This document shows, one piece after another, positions 11,390 to 24,428 of a stretch of DNA of 64,000 nucleotides. The translations under genes were made by a program, and so were the position numbers. Each line of letters starts with the position of its first letter. The stretch's first letter is position 1. Source of the DNA: Polytrichum commune (taxonomy: Eukaryota; Streptophyta; Polytrichopsida; Polytrichales; Polytrichaceae); assembly GCA_950295325.1 (NCBI GenBank), contig OX485806.1:43767169-43831168 (forward strand), in the 5' to 3' direction. The notes under the pieces were generated by a model. It ran no database searches. It saw nothing but the letters and a program-made list of their open reading frames with translations, and was not told the origin of the DNA.

Positions 11390-13261
11390 TGTGAGCCCAA
11401 TATCGTGCCCACATGTGTTCTTAACATTAAAATTTATAACAGACCTTGGTGTTTATGGTTGCTTGAAGTATTAAAGCAATAACAAGCGGGAGGCATTAGA
11501 ATTTAGACATGGTTTTAACTAGGTTAGATTTAGTCTTGTTAGACATGAGATTGGGGTTACTTAAAGAATAGGATTAAAAATAGTGAATTAGTCATTTAAG
11601 AGTGTGAGAGTACATTAGGCCAAATAGGTTTAAGCTTGGTTGTGTCCATTTAAGTGTGAGTCGCTAAAAAGGAACGGTGGAACGCTGCATCGATGTTCGT
11701 TTAAGGTGAGTGGGTGGTCATTAAGAGGGGGAGCAGGGCAAGCTTGGGAGGAAGACCATTATCGTTGTTGGATTTCCGGCCAAGGGGAAGGGGGTCCGGA
11801 AGGAAGCTAGAATCGACCTCATTCTCTCTCTCTCTCTCTCGCCAACCGAACTCCAGGAGGGAGTTGCAGTCGCAGTGGGTCGGGGCCTTGAGAAATGTCA
11901 TAATTTTGAAGTTGCCTTAGCTGCCCTGGCCAGCAAGATGCTGGGGGGCTTGGCGACAGGAGACGGAAATGTTAATTCTTGGCTGAGTGGACAGGGGATT
12001 TAGACACAGGAATAGAGCACAAAAAATGATTTGGATCTGGAGGGCATTGCCACAAGTTGTGGAAGCTCAGCTCGAGGAGCTTATTCGGTGTGTAAATCAC
12101 TCGTGGTCTGAGCAGGGGAGCGAGTCGGTGTATCTATGAGGGTGCTAGGTCCTAGAATGATAATGAGAGCTCTTAGTCGGGAGATGAGTCCAGCAGCTGC
12201 ACAAGGCAGGTGAATCTCGGAGAAGAGTACTCGAGCTTGCAGAAAGTGAGGAAGAATCTGCACTAGAATTGCAACCCAGGGACCTGCAAAAAGAGATTCG
12301 GTGCCGACAATCGGGCGAGGTAAGTTGTTTGCATTACTGGGAAGGGAATGTGTGTATGAGCTCCAGCGCATTCCGCAACAAAGAGAAGGTGGAGGTTTAC
12401 TGTTCCAGGGGACAGGAGATAGAAAAGTGGAGCTGCAGCATTGATAATGTTGTTCCAATTGGGAGCAGTCAGAGGAAGAGGAATCCAGAGGGCATATATG
12501 CACTAGCCACTCAATTCTGTTTGAATTTTGTCGACCCAGTTGACTCAGTAGCGGTGAAATTGGAGCTGCCATTGTCATGAGGTGGCCAACTGTAGCCGCA
12601 ACTGGTTATGGAAGGCTGGAGTTTACGGAGTGGCGCAGTAGAGTAGCTGCATTAGCATGAAGGGGAGACTGTAGCTGCTTGTTGAAGGAGCGTTGTGCCA
12701 TAGGCAAGAGGCTTAATGCGGGCATGAGCGACACTTGCTGGTTTACGGAGGTGGAAGGGCCTGAGAGGCAGCCGGAACAGGGTGCAGCTACTGCCGAAGT
12801 TATGGGAGTAGCTCATCCAAGCTAGAACAAGGGACGATGGTGAATTGATGGCGCCAGGGGATAGGCATTAGTGGACATGGGAATTAGGATTAGTGAGGTT
12901 GGAGAATTAGTGAGGAGGGTTGGGTGTAACCAAATTAGTATGTCTTAGTAAGAAGGGTGGTTTGGCCGACCGTGTAATTAGGCGTTGGCCTTAATTCAAA
13001 CTCAACATTATTCACTGTAGTAGGGTTTAGGGTTTTAATTGTGGTGTGTAGAAGACATGATAGATGATTGTGTGTATGGCAATGATCACAAGGGCATAGA
13101 GTATCTCTCAATACTTGAACATGTGTTATTTGAATAAAAATTGTGTGTTTGATATTTACATTATTGGAGTATTGGAGGCTAAGTAAGGTCAAGCGATCAC
13201 ATGTGAGCCTTAGGCTCTCACCCGGATTACGACGCACAAGGGTGGGAGTTTACATTTGACA
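11390..13261 (+). mobile_element. 3' LTR of the methyltransferase-bearing gypsy fossil (family B)
   Basis: The LTR begins TGTGAGCCCAATATCGTGCC, closely matching the starts of the LTRs at 24429 and 55158 and the inverted one at 57965. Near its right end it has CTCACCCGGATTACGACGCA and AAGGGTGGGAG, again shared by the family; the last few bases are drifted and the exact end is uncertain by several bases. It contains a CT microsatellite near 11825. No target duplication could be tested because the left end of the element is missing. Confidence 0.7.
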
Positions 13262-14626
13262 CCGGGAATGTCACAAACATTCCATAAATTGTGCCTCATC
13301 TCATTCAACGATTATTATTCAAATTGGAACTTCTTCCTCTTTCGAGATTCATTGTGAGTTGTTGGATGTCATTGCAAAGTTGGAAGGTTAAACAATCGGA
13401 GAGGAATTATCTTTCTTGAGCAAACACTCAAGAGAGTGTTATAATAGTGATATCAAGTATTCAAGATTTGGAAGTATTCAAGAATTAATTTGCATCAAAG
13501 AACTATATAGAGTGTATTTTGCTATGTGATTAAATAAATAAATATATTTATATAAGTTTGACGATTCTAATATAACAAAACTACCATATGAATTCTTATT
13601 ATTATTAAGATCAAAATATTATATTATAAGTAGTAACACTTGAGTTTAAAAAGAAAAAAAACTCAAGAACATGAGATCTTCTTCATTATTATTATAAATT
13701 GTGAAAGTGACATATCGAAGAGTATGATTGATGTTTATGTACTAAGAACTTTTAACTCATTTTGGAAACTTATACAAATTATTGAATAACTAAGTTGCTA
13801 TCAAATATTTATGATATTGTAATTATATATGTTTTGAAGGGATTTGTTACACCTCTTGAACCCTCTCTACCTTAGTTGTTCTCACAATCAATGAGCCTTA
13901 CGTTGAGAGTGAAAATAAGTGAGGATGAGATCGTTTTACTCCAATAAACTATATTCAAATCACGAGGAGAAGAGAGGCTACTAATTAAGACCGAGTACAT
14001 TAATGAAGCACGGTAGTTCTCAAGAAAATATAAATTTACATGATGTCTCATCGTGAGTCTTCTTAGCTAAATTGCAAAGGAACGACCCACGGCGTCCATC
14101 ATAAGTGTCATTAGAAAAGTTGCCATAGTGACATAAATCATCATATGACCTATATGAAATATTAATGTAGTCCATTTTTTAGGTATAATGCAGTTGGATA
14201 GAAACAATGGTGCTACCCACCCATAATGCAATGTTAATCTAGGAAGGTTTACATACAATCAAAATAGTTGCAAAGATTAGGATTACCCAACCAAAACAAA
14301 ATCCACCAATTAGTAGGCTTTACATCTAAACTTGTCATTGCATGGTGTGGGGCCTACCTAGGCATACATGACTATATAAAAAGTGTCGAATGAGGGTTTC
14401 AAACAGATTTCCTCACCGTTCCATAGGTCTGGCCTAGTCACTAAAGTCCAACCATTACACATGCAAAATTTGAGATTGTTAAATGATTTATTGATCAATT
14501 TAATGTAGCCCTGCTTAAAGTGAGATATGAAGGGGGTCACAATAATATGTGGTAAATTAGATTATCTTACTAGTGTGGGCCACAATAATCATCCTTATTG
14601 TGGGAACCATTTTTGAGCTTACTCAT
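13262..14626. other. AT-rich stretch without a recognised gene
   Basis: Nothing coding is supported. The small open frames (for example on the minus strand near 14067-14540) show no family resemblance. The word GGAACCATTTTTGAGCT occurs at 14604 and again at 15639, bracketing the solo LTR. Confidence 0.6.
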
Positions 14627-15596
14627 TGTTGCAACCCTTGCTAGTCCCCTTAAAAATCTTGCCAATTTCCATTTCTAGCAAAGGTTACGCGTGCTAACCT
14701 TCGCATACCGCCATGCTAATGGTTAGCTCCTCCTACCCCGGACCTTATAGTTCATAGGAGGGAACCAACCCTCCTACTTTGCTTTCGGGACTCACCCCTT
14801 AATCGGTAACCCATTCCTAAATGTGGACTTCCATCCATGGAAGTCCAATCCCATGTTGATCATCGCATTGCCGGAGCAACACTACAACAACCCGAAGCAT
14901 ACTAGGCAACTATGGCCTCACAATGGGCCAATGCCCATGGAGGCCTTGCCGTTCGGCCTCGGGTGGGTGAGGCCACACCACCTCACCCATATAAGCCTCT
15001 AGGACTTCACGCGGGGCCCCTACCCCACCGCCAACCAACCTCTTGTCTCTCTACCAAGAGTTGGGGCCAAGTGGACATTTCCTTTAGCTGCTGGGCCTAG
15101 AAGCCCCCAGCAGCTTCAGACCATCATAACTTCCTTGTATGATGTCTGATCATAACAACCAACCACTCCATCCTTGTCTACGCTTCACGTAGATGCCGAT
15201 GGACTCCTCACTTGCCCCATTTGAGCAAGTCTTGAGGAAGTTATGCCTGTTTGAACCTTCGCAGTCCCCGGAATCACTCCCAGGCACTGCTGTACCAGGG
15301 CGCTGTCCCGGGACAGCGCCCCACTCAAATGGCTATAACTCCTAGCTCACACCTCCGATTGAGGTGTTCTTGAGCATTCTAGGATCACCACGCCATGAGC
15401 TACGCATAACTCATGGCCTTACCCTTGTGCCTCCTAATATTCGTGGGTGGGAGGCGTTCCCAACGCCCGGGGCCCTCACCCACACTAGGATCACTTGGGC
15501 CCTCTCACCAACGGCGCCACAAGTCCCGGGTGTCACTCCGGGGTCCCCCTTGTGCCCATGGTGTTTCGGGCACTCCTCATGGAGAGGTGCGCGACA
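14627..15596 (+). mobile_element. Solo LTR, family A (copy 1)
   Basis: The 970-bp unit begins TGTTGCAACCCTTGC and ends GGTGCGCGACA, so its ends are TGTYGC...GCGACA. It is flanked by a perfect 5-bp target duplication CTCAT (14622-14626 and 15597-15601). Related copies are at 39612, 47356, 49461 and 49976. Open frames that recur in several copies, such as the one containing GVTPGS, exist only because the LTR is repeated. There is no internal region. Confidence 0.9.
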
Positions 15597-18500
15597 CTCA
15601 TGCTCCTCAAATACAGCTCATAAATGGTTCTTCACATTAGGAACCATTTTTGAGCTAACTTGAGCTCCTCTAATGTCCAAAATGGGAACCAAAAGAGTCG
15701 AAATGGCATGTGTCAAAGTATTTTCAACCAACACAATTATTTACTCCAATTTTTGAATATAATCATGTTTTAAAGTTTGCATCATTTTGCAAGTGAAATG
15801 ATAGAGGGCATGTGTTGTGATGTTGATTTCATGCCTTGTAGTTTGCGGCCCACTTCCACTGGTATTTCGGCGAGTATGCCACTGCTCCACATCGGCTGAT
15901 ATTTGCCTAAAGTGTGTGGCAAGAGGCATTTGCCACTTACAAGACGAACCCTCGTCGTGCACAAGGTTTTGATGTCATCCCTCTGGTACTTCATTGCAGT
16001 TTGGGCTGGATCAAAGAAAATTCTTAGAAGAATTAAAGCTCTACTCCGCAACTACCTTTGGACTGGATCAGAGAATATGGCTAGAGCACAGATAAGCTAG
16101 GACTATTGCACGATGTCCAAAAAAATAGGAAGCTTTAGCCTTATTTCACCAGAGGATGCTATGAAAGCCCTTATGAGCACATGGATTATTCAAGCTCTAC
16201 TTCCATGTAAATCAAACCTTTAAATTATCATGAGGTACCACATTACGTAGCTGCAACCTTCTTAATATGGTCCATGGGGTCTCTTGTCCTTGTGGTTGTT
16301 CTCCCCAAATTTCTCCACCAATGGTGGATCCAAAGTTTGGCACCACACTACCAAATCATGGAAGGTGATGGCTGACACGGCTACTTACCTTTCTCCATCC
16401 AATCTTGAAGATATTTTGCAACTTAATTTGTGGTAGAGGGAGGAATACCGAGGTTTTTAATTTGGCATCACCATGAGTAGGGCCCCTAACTTGTATAGGA
16501 AAGTATTGAGGTATTTTCGAGATATCTAGGATCCTGGGAGATATGAATTCTTACACTGGGAAATTGCCAAGGTCAAATTCTCCCTTGAAAATATTTACCA
16601 TGACTTTGGATTAAGCTATTATGAACCATTATGAGATAAGATGTTAAACCAACAAAACGTTAAACTCACTTCACAAGAATGGGTTGGCCTTTACAAAAGT
16701 ATGGAGGATACATTACTGAAATGGGTGGTCAACATTGGTTACCTTAGGGAATTCAACCCGACCCTATTCATTTTAACGTTGAATTCATGAGTACCTTCCC
16801 CAAATCTACTGTGGGTTCACAATTTTTCACCCTTACAGAGATTAAACCCAACAATGAAAATGCAACACCACCAATGACTTTTGTTGGGTGGATGGCATGG
16901 ATTAGGGTGGATAGCCTTACTAGAGGAAGCAACAAAACTCAATTCAATTTTTTTTTGGAAAACTTGATCAAATTTTCTTTCACCCGACTTGTTGGTGGTG
17001 GCCAGAGGCTACTTCCTTTTTTGCTTACTTGGCCGAAGAAAGAAAGAAATGGATCACAAAGCAAGCAACTCTTAAGAAGTTGATTCCGCATAAGTGGCGG
17101 AATGAAATCCCCCCCTCTACCTACCCTAAGTGGAATATCATTTGGCACAAAGCTAAAGCACAAAAAGAGGCGGCCTTCCTTTGGTCGGTCATCCACAAAG
17201 CAATGGCAGTTAACGAGTGGCGCGGTAAAATCTTGGAAGATATTGACAAAAATTGCCTTCATTGTGGCCCTTAGTCGGTAGAATCAGTTGAACATAGGTT
17301 CTATAGCTGTCCATTGGCTCAACAATGGTGGCGATATGCTGCCAACATCATTTGGCAACTCTTTGCCCAATGGGGGAATCTTGGGTCGCATAAATCTTTT
17401 TCTATGATGCAATGCCTCTTTGACCAACATTTGTGCAAGACATTTAAACGGTTCAATTGCATTTGGTTTTATTTTAGCAACGGACTCCCTTGGATTACTT
17501 GATGCTAAAAGAATGATATGAAATGGCCCATTGAGAAAACACGTCAAGTCGTTTGGGACACCTTGCAGGATTATGGTAGGATTGAGTGGAAACGGACTCT
17601 CAGGGACTCGGAGAATGCCTGGACGTAGCTTACCGTGACGTCCTTAGTGCTTTCGATTGACTTGGGGGGTCAAAAGCCTTATTGTAACTAGGAATAACTT
17701 AGTTGTTACTTGGAAGGTTAGACCGTAGATGGGCATTATTTCTCGATTTCCACTCGGGTTGCTTTGGTAGGCCCGTGTTGGTTGTATTTTGGTCCCATTC
17801 TTGCAATTGAATTCTCAAATTGTGCCAGAAAAAAAGATGTTGATTTCATGCACAAAATATGTAGACGTGTCGTTTGATTTGGACTAATGCCAATTCATTG
17901 GTTCTAAGCATTCAATCATTTGTGTAATATATAAGAAAAAAATTGGATCATTTGGTGGGGTACAAAGGCAATTATGATTTATGATATCCACATCACTTTT
18001 TTATTGTTGTCATTCATCTTTTTGAAGCATAATTTGTTTCTATTCATAGCATTTGATTTTCCATCCAAAAAATTTGGTGCTAGGCTATTAATTTTATTTG
18101 AATTGGTTTTAAAAAAATCAGGAACATATAGAACTTCATAAGAATTACATGTGATTATATAATTAAGACCTCTAAAGAACTTTGTGTGTATTCGTTTAAT
18201 TAATCCTAACCAATGATCGGTAAATTTAAAAATTTGTTTACCTATTAATGAAATTTCCATTAACGCCATTGATTGTAGATGATCGTATTCTTTTAATTAA
18301 ACTATCCAATCGTTTGTAGCTCAAATGGGGTAGATATTTACAATTAAGATGAATAGAAAAACTTGAATGAATTGTAGTTCCATCAATTGTTGTTCTCTCA
18401 ATGTTTTCCATGAGCAATGTTTTCTGTTCAAAAGAGTTGATTGAAGGCGTGTGTTATAAATAAGTAGTAAATCTTGAATAAAAACATCAATGTGAAAGTT

Positions 18501-19350
18501 TTACTTACACCAACATCATTAGTAATAAACAAATCAAGTTTTTCATTTGGAATTTGTATTTTCTTACACATAACATAATCAAATATTAAACATTATTCAA
18601 CATTCATATTTTGAAGAAGCATATGAAATTTATGGGTTGATAAAATGTGATCCACAATATCAAATTTATTTGAATAAGGTGTGATGGAGATGCATGCACA
18701 TGGCACATCAATATATTAATGTCATAAGACTCAACTCCATTATAATTGGTAATTGGTCGTATTGGAGTTCTTACATTTGTGTTAGGAAAATTATTAATCC
18801 AAATATTTATATTATTGTTTGATGCCAATTCATTAGTTTGTGTTTCTATATTCAATAAATTCATAATATGTGTATTAGTATTATAGAATTTCAACAAAAT
18901 TTTGTTTCGAACCAAATTTTTATTTATTTTGAAGCACATTATATGCATTGTGTCATGTAGAGTGAACACATTTGAGAGTATCTTCATTATCAAAAATTAG
19001 TAGTAATTGTTCTATAAAATAACATTTGGAATCACAATGTTCATTATAATGAACAAGTCTATTTACAAGTGTTTTTTTTTAAATTGATATGTTTGGGATC
19101 ATGATTTGCAACAAAATCAATAAGTAAATTGTTATATAGGGATTGAGGTTGTTGAACTTAATTATCAATTATTGAAATACATATAACACCAGTGGAGTTT
19201 ATAGTTAATGTTTTCAATTTTTTATTTGAAATAGATTTAAACAAATGTGTGATCTTGCAATGGCGGAGTAACAATAAATCTGAATGTACATGAAACGTAG
19301 AATAATGGGATGCTAAGACTATGGATGTGATTAATTTTGCTAACATTTGT
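15597..19350 (-). mobile_element. PIF1-like helicase relic, probably of a Helitron, split by a LINE
   Basis: On the minus strand, 18420-17979 reads ERTTIDGTTIHSSFSIHLNC and LPHLSYKRLDSLIKR. The walker-B region follows as LMEISLIGKQIFKFTDHWLG (family form DEIS), then IKRIHTKFFRGLNYIITCNS, where the family has a GDFYQ-type motif, and FFKTNSNKINSLAPNFL. PPNDPIFF follows near 17950, consistent with the helicase continuing downstream. The order TIHS, DEIS, GD-Q is that of PIF1/Helitron helicases. The gene resumes beyond the LINE at 15834 (HEINITTHALYHFTCKMMQ). Upstream minus-strand pieces at 18604-19346 probably belong to it but have no recognised motif; I do not see the Rep domain or Helitron ends. 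Broken, with several stops and frame changes. A host PIF1 relic is the alternative. Confidence 0.6.
15835..17835 (+). mobile_element. LINE (L1-like), 5'-truncated, with 16-bp target duplication
   Basis: The insert carries the C-terminal part of a plant LINE reverse transcriptase (RHLPLTRRTLVVHKVLMSSL and LRNYLWTGSE near 15915-16075). A zinc-binding RVT domain follows: KEAAFLWSVIHKAMAVNEWR, NCLHCGP, VEHRFYSCPLAQQWW at about 17160-17330. It ends in a short A run. A perfect 16-bp duplication, GATGTTGATTTCATGC, flanks it at 15819-15834 and 17836-17851, proving target-primed insertion and the exact boundaries. It lies inside the helicase relic. Several stops show it is dead. At 2.0 kb it is a typical 5' truncation. 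Confidence 0.85.
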
Positions 19351-21337
19351 CGAGAGTTAAGAATAACAGTTCCCTATTTTTTGAATATGCATACTTGCTA
19401 TTAACTTGTTGACATTACTATTTGTGATTATGACTTTTTAAGTTTACAATTTGTTTTGTCAAATAACTAGTTGTGCCATAAAAATAAAATATAAACTAAA
19501 CATTTTTATTTGCTTTCTATAATATCCCACACAAATATCAGAACAATTTGTACATATATCTTTACACAAAATTTGTAAGAAAAAATACAAGCATTTTTAA
19601 TTTCACACACAAAACACATATACTCAAAGTATATTTTATTAATAGTGAATTTAAAATTTTGGTAAAATACATAGCCATTGTCTCTATGTTTAATTTTAAT
19701 TTTTTTATTATGAGATTCAATAAGATGACTATTTTCATATATAAATAAAGACTCAAATTGGTTGATTTTTTTACAAGTGATTTAAATGTTTTTAGAAATG
19801 TTAGTGTGTTTGAGCATCACAAAAAAAAATTCTTTTTTAAACTACACATGATATATTTATCCAAAAATTAATGGCGGAATCAAAGTAGACATGATATATG
19901 CCTTAGCCACCCATAAAAGTTCATGGTTGTGTTCCCTTGTACGATTTTGAAATTCTATGACAAAGATCAACTTCAGCACTGGACCAAAACTTACATCATG
20001 TTTAATGTATAAATTATAAATTTATTTCAAAAAATAAAATCAATAATGTGGACATGTGGTAGGATCACAATGAAATGTTTTTGAAAAAACATTGAAAATA
20101 AAAATGGAATACTAAGTTTAATTTTTAAATTTAAATATACAAACATTGAAATATACAAGGCCATTTGCTTTCGGCACTTGTAAAATGTCACAAAAAACTA
20201 AAGATCCTAACTAACGATTCATTACCCAAAAAATTATTCTTTAACAAACATAAAATAATCAAGTGAATGCATTGTAACTTAAGTTTTTGGATGAATTAAT
20301 TCAATTTATGAAAATTTGATGATTTGAATTCAATTTGTTTTTTGAGTTTTTGAGATAGTGACAAAACATGAAAGCTAGTGACTACTAAATTAAAATTGGT
20401 TTAGTGATTGCTAAAGCAAATGTTCTGAATATTGGCTAGAATTAAGAGAGGCCCAATAAAGTTGCAATAAACATGTGGAAAATTATAAGCAACTCTTGAG
20501 TTAGTCTATAGATAGATACACCTCTTGGGGAGCAAGATCCTACTTCTATCACCTCTATAATTCTCTAGGCGATAGTCTGATTGAGTCGAAGAAGACTCAA
20601 CAATCTTTTCTTCTGTAATCATCAAATTTTTCTCGCGAAGAGAATGGAAATTTTATCTTTGTTAAATTGGTTAAAGACCATTCTATGAAATATATTTTGA
20701 GTGGTTTCCATCAATAAGATTTGGTGTTCAAGTATTTCTATGTGTGGCAATTATCGTTGTATAATTATTCACTCAATTGTCTTAATTCTTGAAGAGTGTT
20801 TGAATGAAATTGGATATTGTTAATGCAATTGTTTAAGTCAATCATGGGGTGTGAAGTCTTTCTCTCTGAATAATTCATTTTAGTATCAATCTTGATTCAG
20901 TGTGGTGATTATTTTTTTATGAATAACTGTTGAAATTATTATTCTAATTTTTGAGAAGAGAGCAAATTCCAATTGAAATCTAATTGTTCCAAACCTGGTA
21001 TTTGAGTGTATTGTGTGGGTGTGAAGCCCTTGTCACCTGGAAGCTATATTGTTCAATGATCATTGGGATATGACTATTTTTTTTTATATCCTTGTGAAAA
21101 TTGCCTGCTTGATCTCTCGGGAAGAGAATAAGGTCCTTGTTGTTTAATCATTCGTATAGTGAGGTAGCCAAAGAATATGAAGTTTTACGAATGTAGTTTA
21201 TTTCAATTAAGATGTGAATTGAAATAGTCAGATTTTCTTATAAGGAATAGGTAAATTATCCAGAGTATTGAGTTGAGCATGTAATTATTCTTTGAGCAAA
21301 AATGTGAATAACTAAGTTGAATATTTGATGCCAACCA
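19351..21337. other. Very AT-rich stretch without a recognised gene
   Basis: No coding region is supported. Around 20500-20650 the text (CTCTATAATTCTCTAGGCG, then repeated GAAGACTCAACAATC) resembles the transcribed part of a plant LTR, but no ends were found. The remaining open frames are short and composition-driven. Confidence 0.55.
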
Positions 21338-22004
21338 TTGACTGTATCGCAACCCTTGTGTGGTACTTTTGGGCCACCCCCTTTCAAGGGAGCCTAAAAG
21401 TATCACACAAGCCCTTTGGTGAAGGTGCCCAAGCCGAACCCGGATGATAGGTGTATAACGTGAGTAGTTAGATTTTTAAAGGAGATTAAATATGCGTCGT
21501 AGTACCTCCGGAGGTTGGGCCTTAGTTTTTTATTAGTGTGGCTCTAAACTCCACTAACCAATTTCATATCTAGTTCTAACCTTAACCTACAACCTATTCT
21601 ACGCGCAGACGCACCAGCCTTGAAACCAAGGCAATTATATTTTGTGAATTAGGATGGTTTTGATACACACCAACCGGGTGTGACTCATACCACCCTAGTT
21701 CAATGAACGGAATAACGACAATTTGATGGACCATTTAATTCTTCATGTTTCTTTACTTAGTTCTATTTAATTTTCTAAGCGGGGGAACTTGGCCTAAGTC
21801 TCCTTCACACAAATTCCTTCTTATTACTTACTTTCGTTTGCACGTCCTACCTCACTACATTCACATATTAGGCATCACCCCTTACCTGGTTGGTGCACCC
21901 CTTATCTCGGAACCTTCTAAGGCCTCGTACAGGTCCTTTGAAGGTTGAATAACATCTCAAACCCATTCGAACATCAATGGTTCGAAGGGTGGTATCACTC
22001 TACC
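21338..22004 (+). repeat. Dispersed repeat C, copy 1
   Basis: This segment matches 52164-52840 in inverted orientation with scattered differences, from the TGTGGTACTTTTGGNCCACC region at one end to GTTCGAAGGGTGGTATCACT at the other. The left edge begins TGTATCGCAACC (TGTTGCGCA in the other copy), which resembles an LTR start. The right limit here is only the point where the other copy is cut by the GC-rich repeat, so the true element may continue. No protein is recognised in it. Confidence 0.75.
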
Positions 22005-23931
22005 GAGTTAAGTTTCCGATTCGGGTCTCTTGCCAACAAGGGTTTACGATTTATTTTATATATTTTGATTGTTAAATGTGTTTACACTGGATAGACCACG
22101 AAATGCAACTCAATGGGACCAGGATGACGGGCGACCTGTAGGTTCAACCTGTTGCGCAATCTTCATAAATTGGGGCTATTACTCCCAATCTATGGGGCCA
22201 ACAACATAATAGTGGATTCGCGGGTCATTAATTCCACTTTTCCACCAACAACATTAAGAGTGGTTATGTCGGTGATAAATCCGACTTACCATATACGAAA
22301 CTTGCTAATAAATGAAGCTACTACCACAAAACATACCAAGGGGCCCGAAAACAATGAAGTTGGGTATTCCCTTGGCGGTCAAGTGGTCAAGCCACTTGAC
22401 CTTACGAGATAGGTGAGTGGGTTTAGAGATGCATACCTTAGCCGCGCTCCCTCCAACCCTAAATGGAAGGCTTAAGATAAGTTAATTTACCTCAATTCTC
22501 CTCGGTTGATTTGGGGTTGATGTAGGCCGAGCCGCTACCTCCTCCTTTGCTCCACTTCCCGAGCGTCGACCTTACCTCATTCTTTGTAACTAGTTTGGTA
22601 GTAAGCGTACTTTAGTTAACAATTAAAATATAAAGTATTTATTCTGCACTGTAATTTAATCCTAAGCATAATATTTATACTTAGTGCACCTAATTATCTT
22701 TCCAATGATCTAAAAATCACTTTAATCGGATAAGAAATGCAAAAGTTATGAAGGTTGGAAGTGTGAGGTCGATTCAACCGACCCTTCCAACCCACCTATC
22801 TAACTTCTAACTTCAAAAATTCATAGCACATTCTTTATAACTCGGATCTACGCTTTCCATATACCATTGGAAAGCTATGAACAAGTTCTAACTAGGAAAA
22901 TTATGACATCAGCAGGTTAAGCTAATAAACATTCAGCAGACTCCTTGTAACACAACAGTCAATCAAGAAGACTTATACTATGTATCTCCTCTTGAACAAT
23001 TCATATCTAATTCAAATCTTATTCAAATCAAACGTTCTATATGAATTTGGAGAGATATTAAAAATATGAATTTGATAAAAATATGTGATTAGAAAGGTAA
23101 GCCGAAGTGAACCCAGCAGATCCTCTGTAATGCAGCAGTCAACCAAAAGTTCTCAAACTATGTGTCCCATCTTCCACAATTCATATCTAATTCAAATCAT
23201 GCTCAAATCAAATGTTCTAAGAAATTTTGGAAAGCTAGACAAAAGTTCTACTTGGGAAGAATATAACTTCTTAGAATTAAAATTCTTATTGGACTTGCAG
23301 GTTTGATCCAGCAGCCGCTACCCACAAGACCACCCAGTTTTTTCTACTCCATTTTTGAAAATCCATAACTAATTGTCATCTTAACCAAATCACAAATGGG
23401 AAACGGTTATGGATAGCTATAGAAAATCTCTCTAAGAGGAAAATGATAAGTATTTTTTTCTAGCTTCTGAACTAAGCCTTCAAGGCATTGGCAGATGAGG
23501 TCTACAATGCCTTCATTCAAAACTCTACCATCCAACCTACCTCTACAAAATAAGGAATAATTTTGTTGGTGTGTTAATAAACACACATTCTAACTAGGAG
23601 AGAGAGTAGAGGAGTTTCTTCAACCTTCCTTTTAGGCCATTGAGAATGCATGCTAAAGGATTTTTTCCTAACTACATTGAAGCAGGGCTTCGCCCAAGCA
23701 TTAGAGGAAGAGAGAGACCTACAAGGTGGAAGGAGGGGTTTTTAAACCCTCTCACAAAACGGTTGGACCCCTTCTCCACCGGTTTCATTTTTCAAACCAT
23801 TTCCCAAAATTTTGGCTCGGGGGTTTTTCCGGTTGAGGTTGCCACCCTCTCGCCGAGGTGGCTCTGACGGGAAACCTAGAAATCTTTCTAATTTTTCGCC
23901 ATCGAGTTAGCAAGGGGGCAAGTGGGTAAGT
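22005..23931. other. AT-rich stretch without a recognised gene
   Basis: The stretch may be the continuation of repeat C. A diverged internal pair is visible: 22915-23000 and 23095-23180 share AGCAGACTCCTTGTAA-like words, CAGCAGTCAA, and AATTCATATCTAATTCAAAT. No gene is supported. Confidence 0.55.
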
Positions 23932-24337
23932 AGCCCCCTTGCTCTCTTCCTATTTGTCTTCAAAAGTCTTCAAGCCGATTTCGTCTTCTTACGCCGAACA
24001 CCTCCAATAGTCTTGTGTGGCTCCACACTAATTAATAAACTAACACTTGCTTAGCTAGCATCTACTAACATTTGATTAATAGCTAGCATCTACTAATATT
24101 TGCTTAATAGCTAGCATCTTATTAATATTTGCTTAGCTAGTTGTTTTTACTAGCTAGCATATTTTTCTACTTTGCTATCTTCTAGCACTACTTAGTTTTA
24201 TTTTGACCTTCCTTCTTCTAGGCTAAATGCTAAATGAACTAATTTTCTCTAAATTCCCTATCAATTCTAACTTGTAATGCTAACATTCTAATTACAAGTG
24301 ATCCCGCGGAGTGGTGGACCACTGAAAGGGTTCACAT
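23932..24337. repeat. Repeat unit A, first copy
   Basis: The segment from AGCCCCCTTGCTCTCTTCC to GTGGTGGACCA...GGGTTCACA is repeated at 25694-25997 continued at 39385-39611. The second copy is split by the 13.4-kb transposon, and the two halves join exactly at its target duplication. Unit A includes the 25-28-bp tandem repeat TAGCTAGCATCTACTAATA. The LTR at 24429-25693 lies between the two copies. Confidence 0.85.
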
Positions 24338-24428
24338 ATGTCGGCCATCAGGGGAGTTGCTCATTCGAGCGCTACGAATACCAGCTCTTGCTCGCACGCC
24401 AATCCTGGGTACACGGTCACCTGCATGC

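Larger units (their letters stand above)
7390..13261 (+). mobile_element. Gypsy-type LTR retrotransposon fossil carrying a cytosine-5 DNA methyltransferase
   Basis: The parts run in the order end of the protease (about 7460-7620), cytosine-5 methyltransferase (about 7900-8960), reverse transcriptase (about 9380-9720), RNase H (about 9815-10150), integrase (about 10400-11270) and 3' LTR (11390-13261). No gag, protease start or 5' LTR is recognised, so the left part is missing. The coding part is broken, with well over ten interruptions by eye. Placement of the methyltransferase between protease and reverse transcriptase is the remarkable point. The LTR start TGTGAGCCCAA matches three further LTRs in the window (24429, 55158 and 57965), so this is one family. 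Capture of DNA methyltransferases by LTR elements is known from dinoflagellates and a charophyte alga. The age appears substantial. Confidence 0.8.

Noticed and set aside
15364-15663. Recurring open frame also found at 48095-48292 and 49969-50208
   Set aside because: It recurs because it lies in the family A LTR, not because it encodes a protein.
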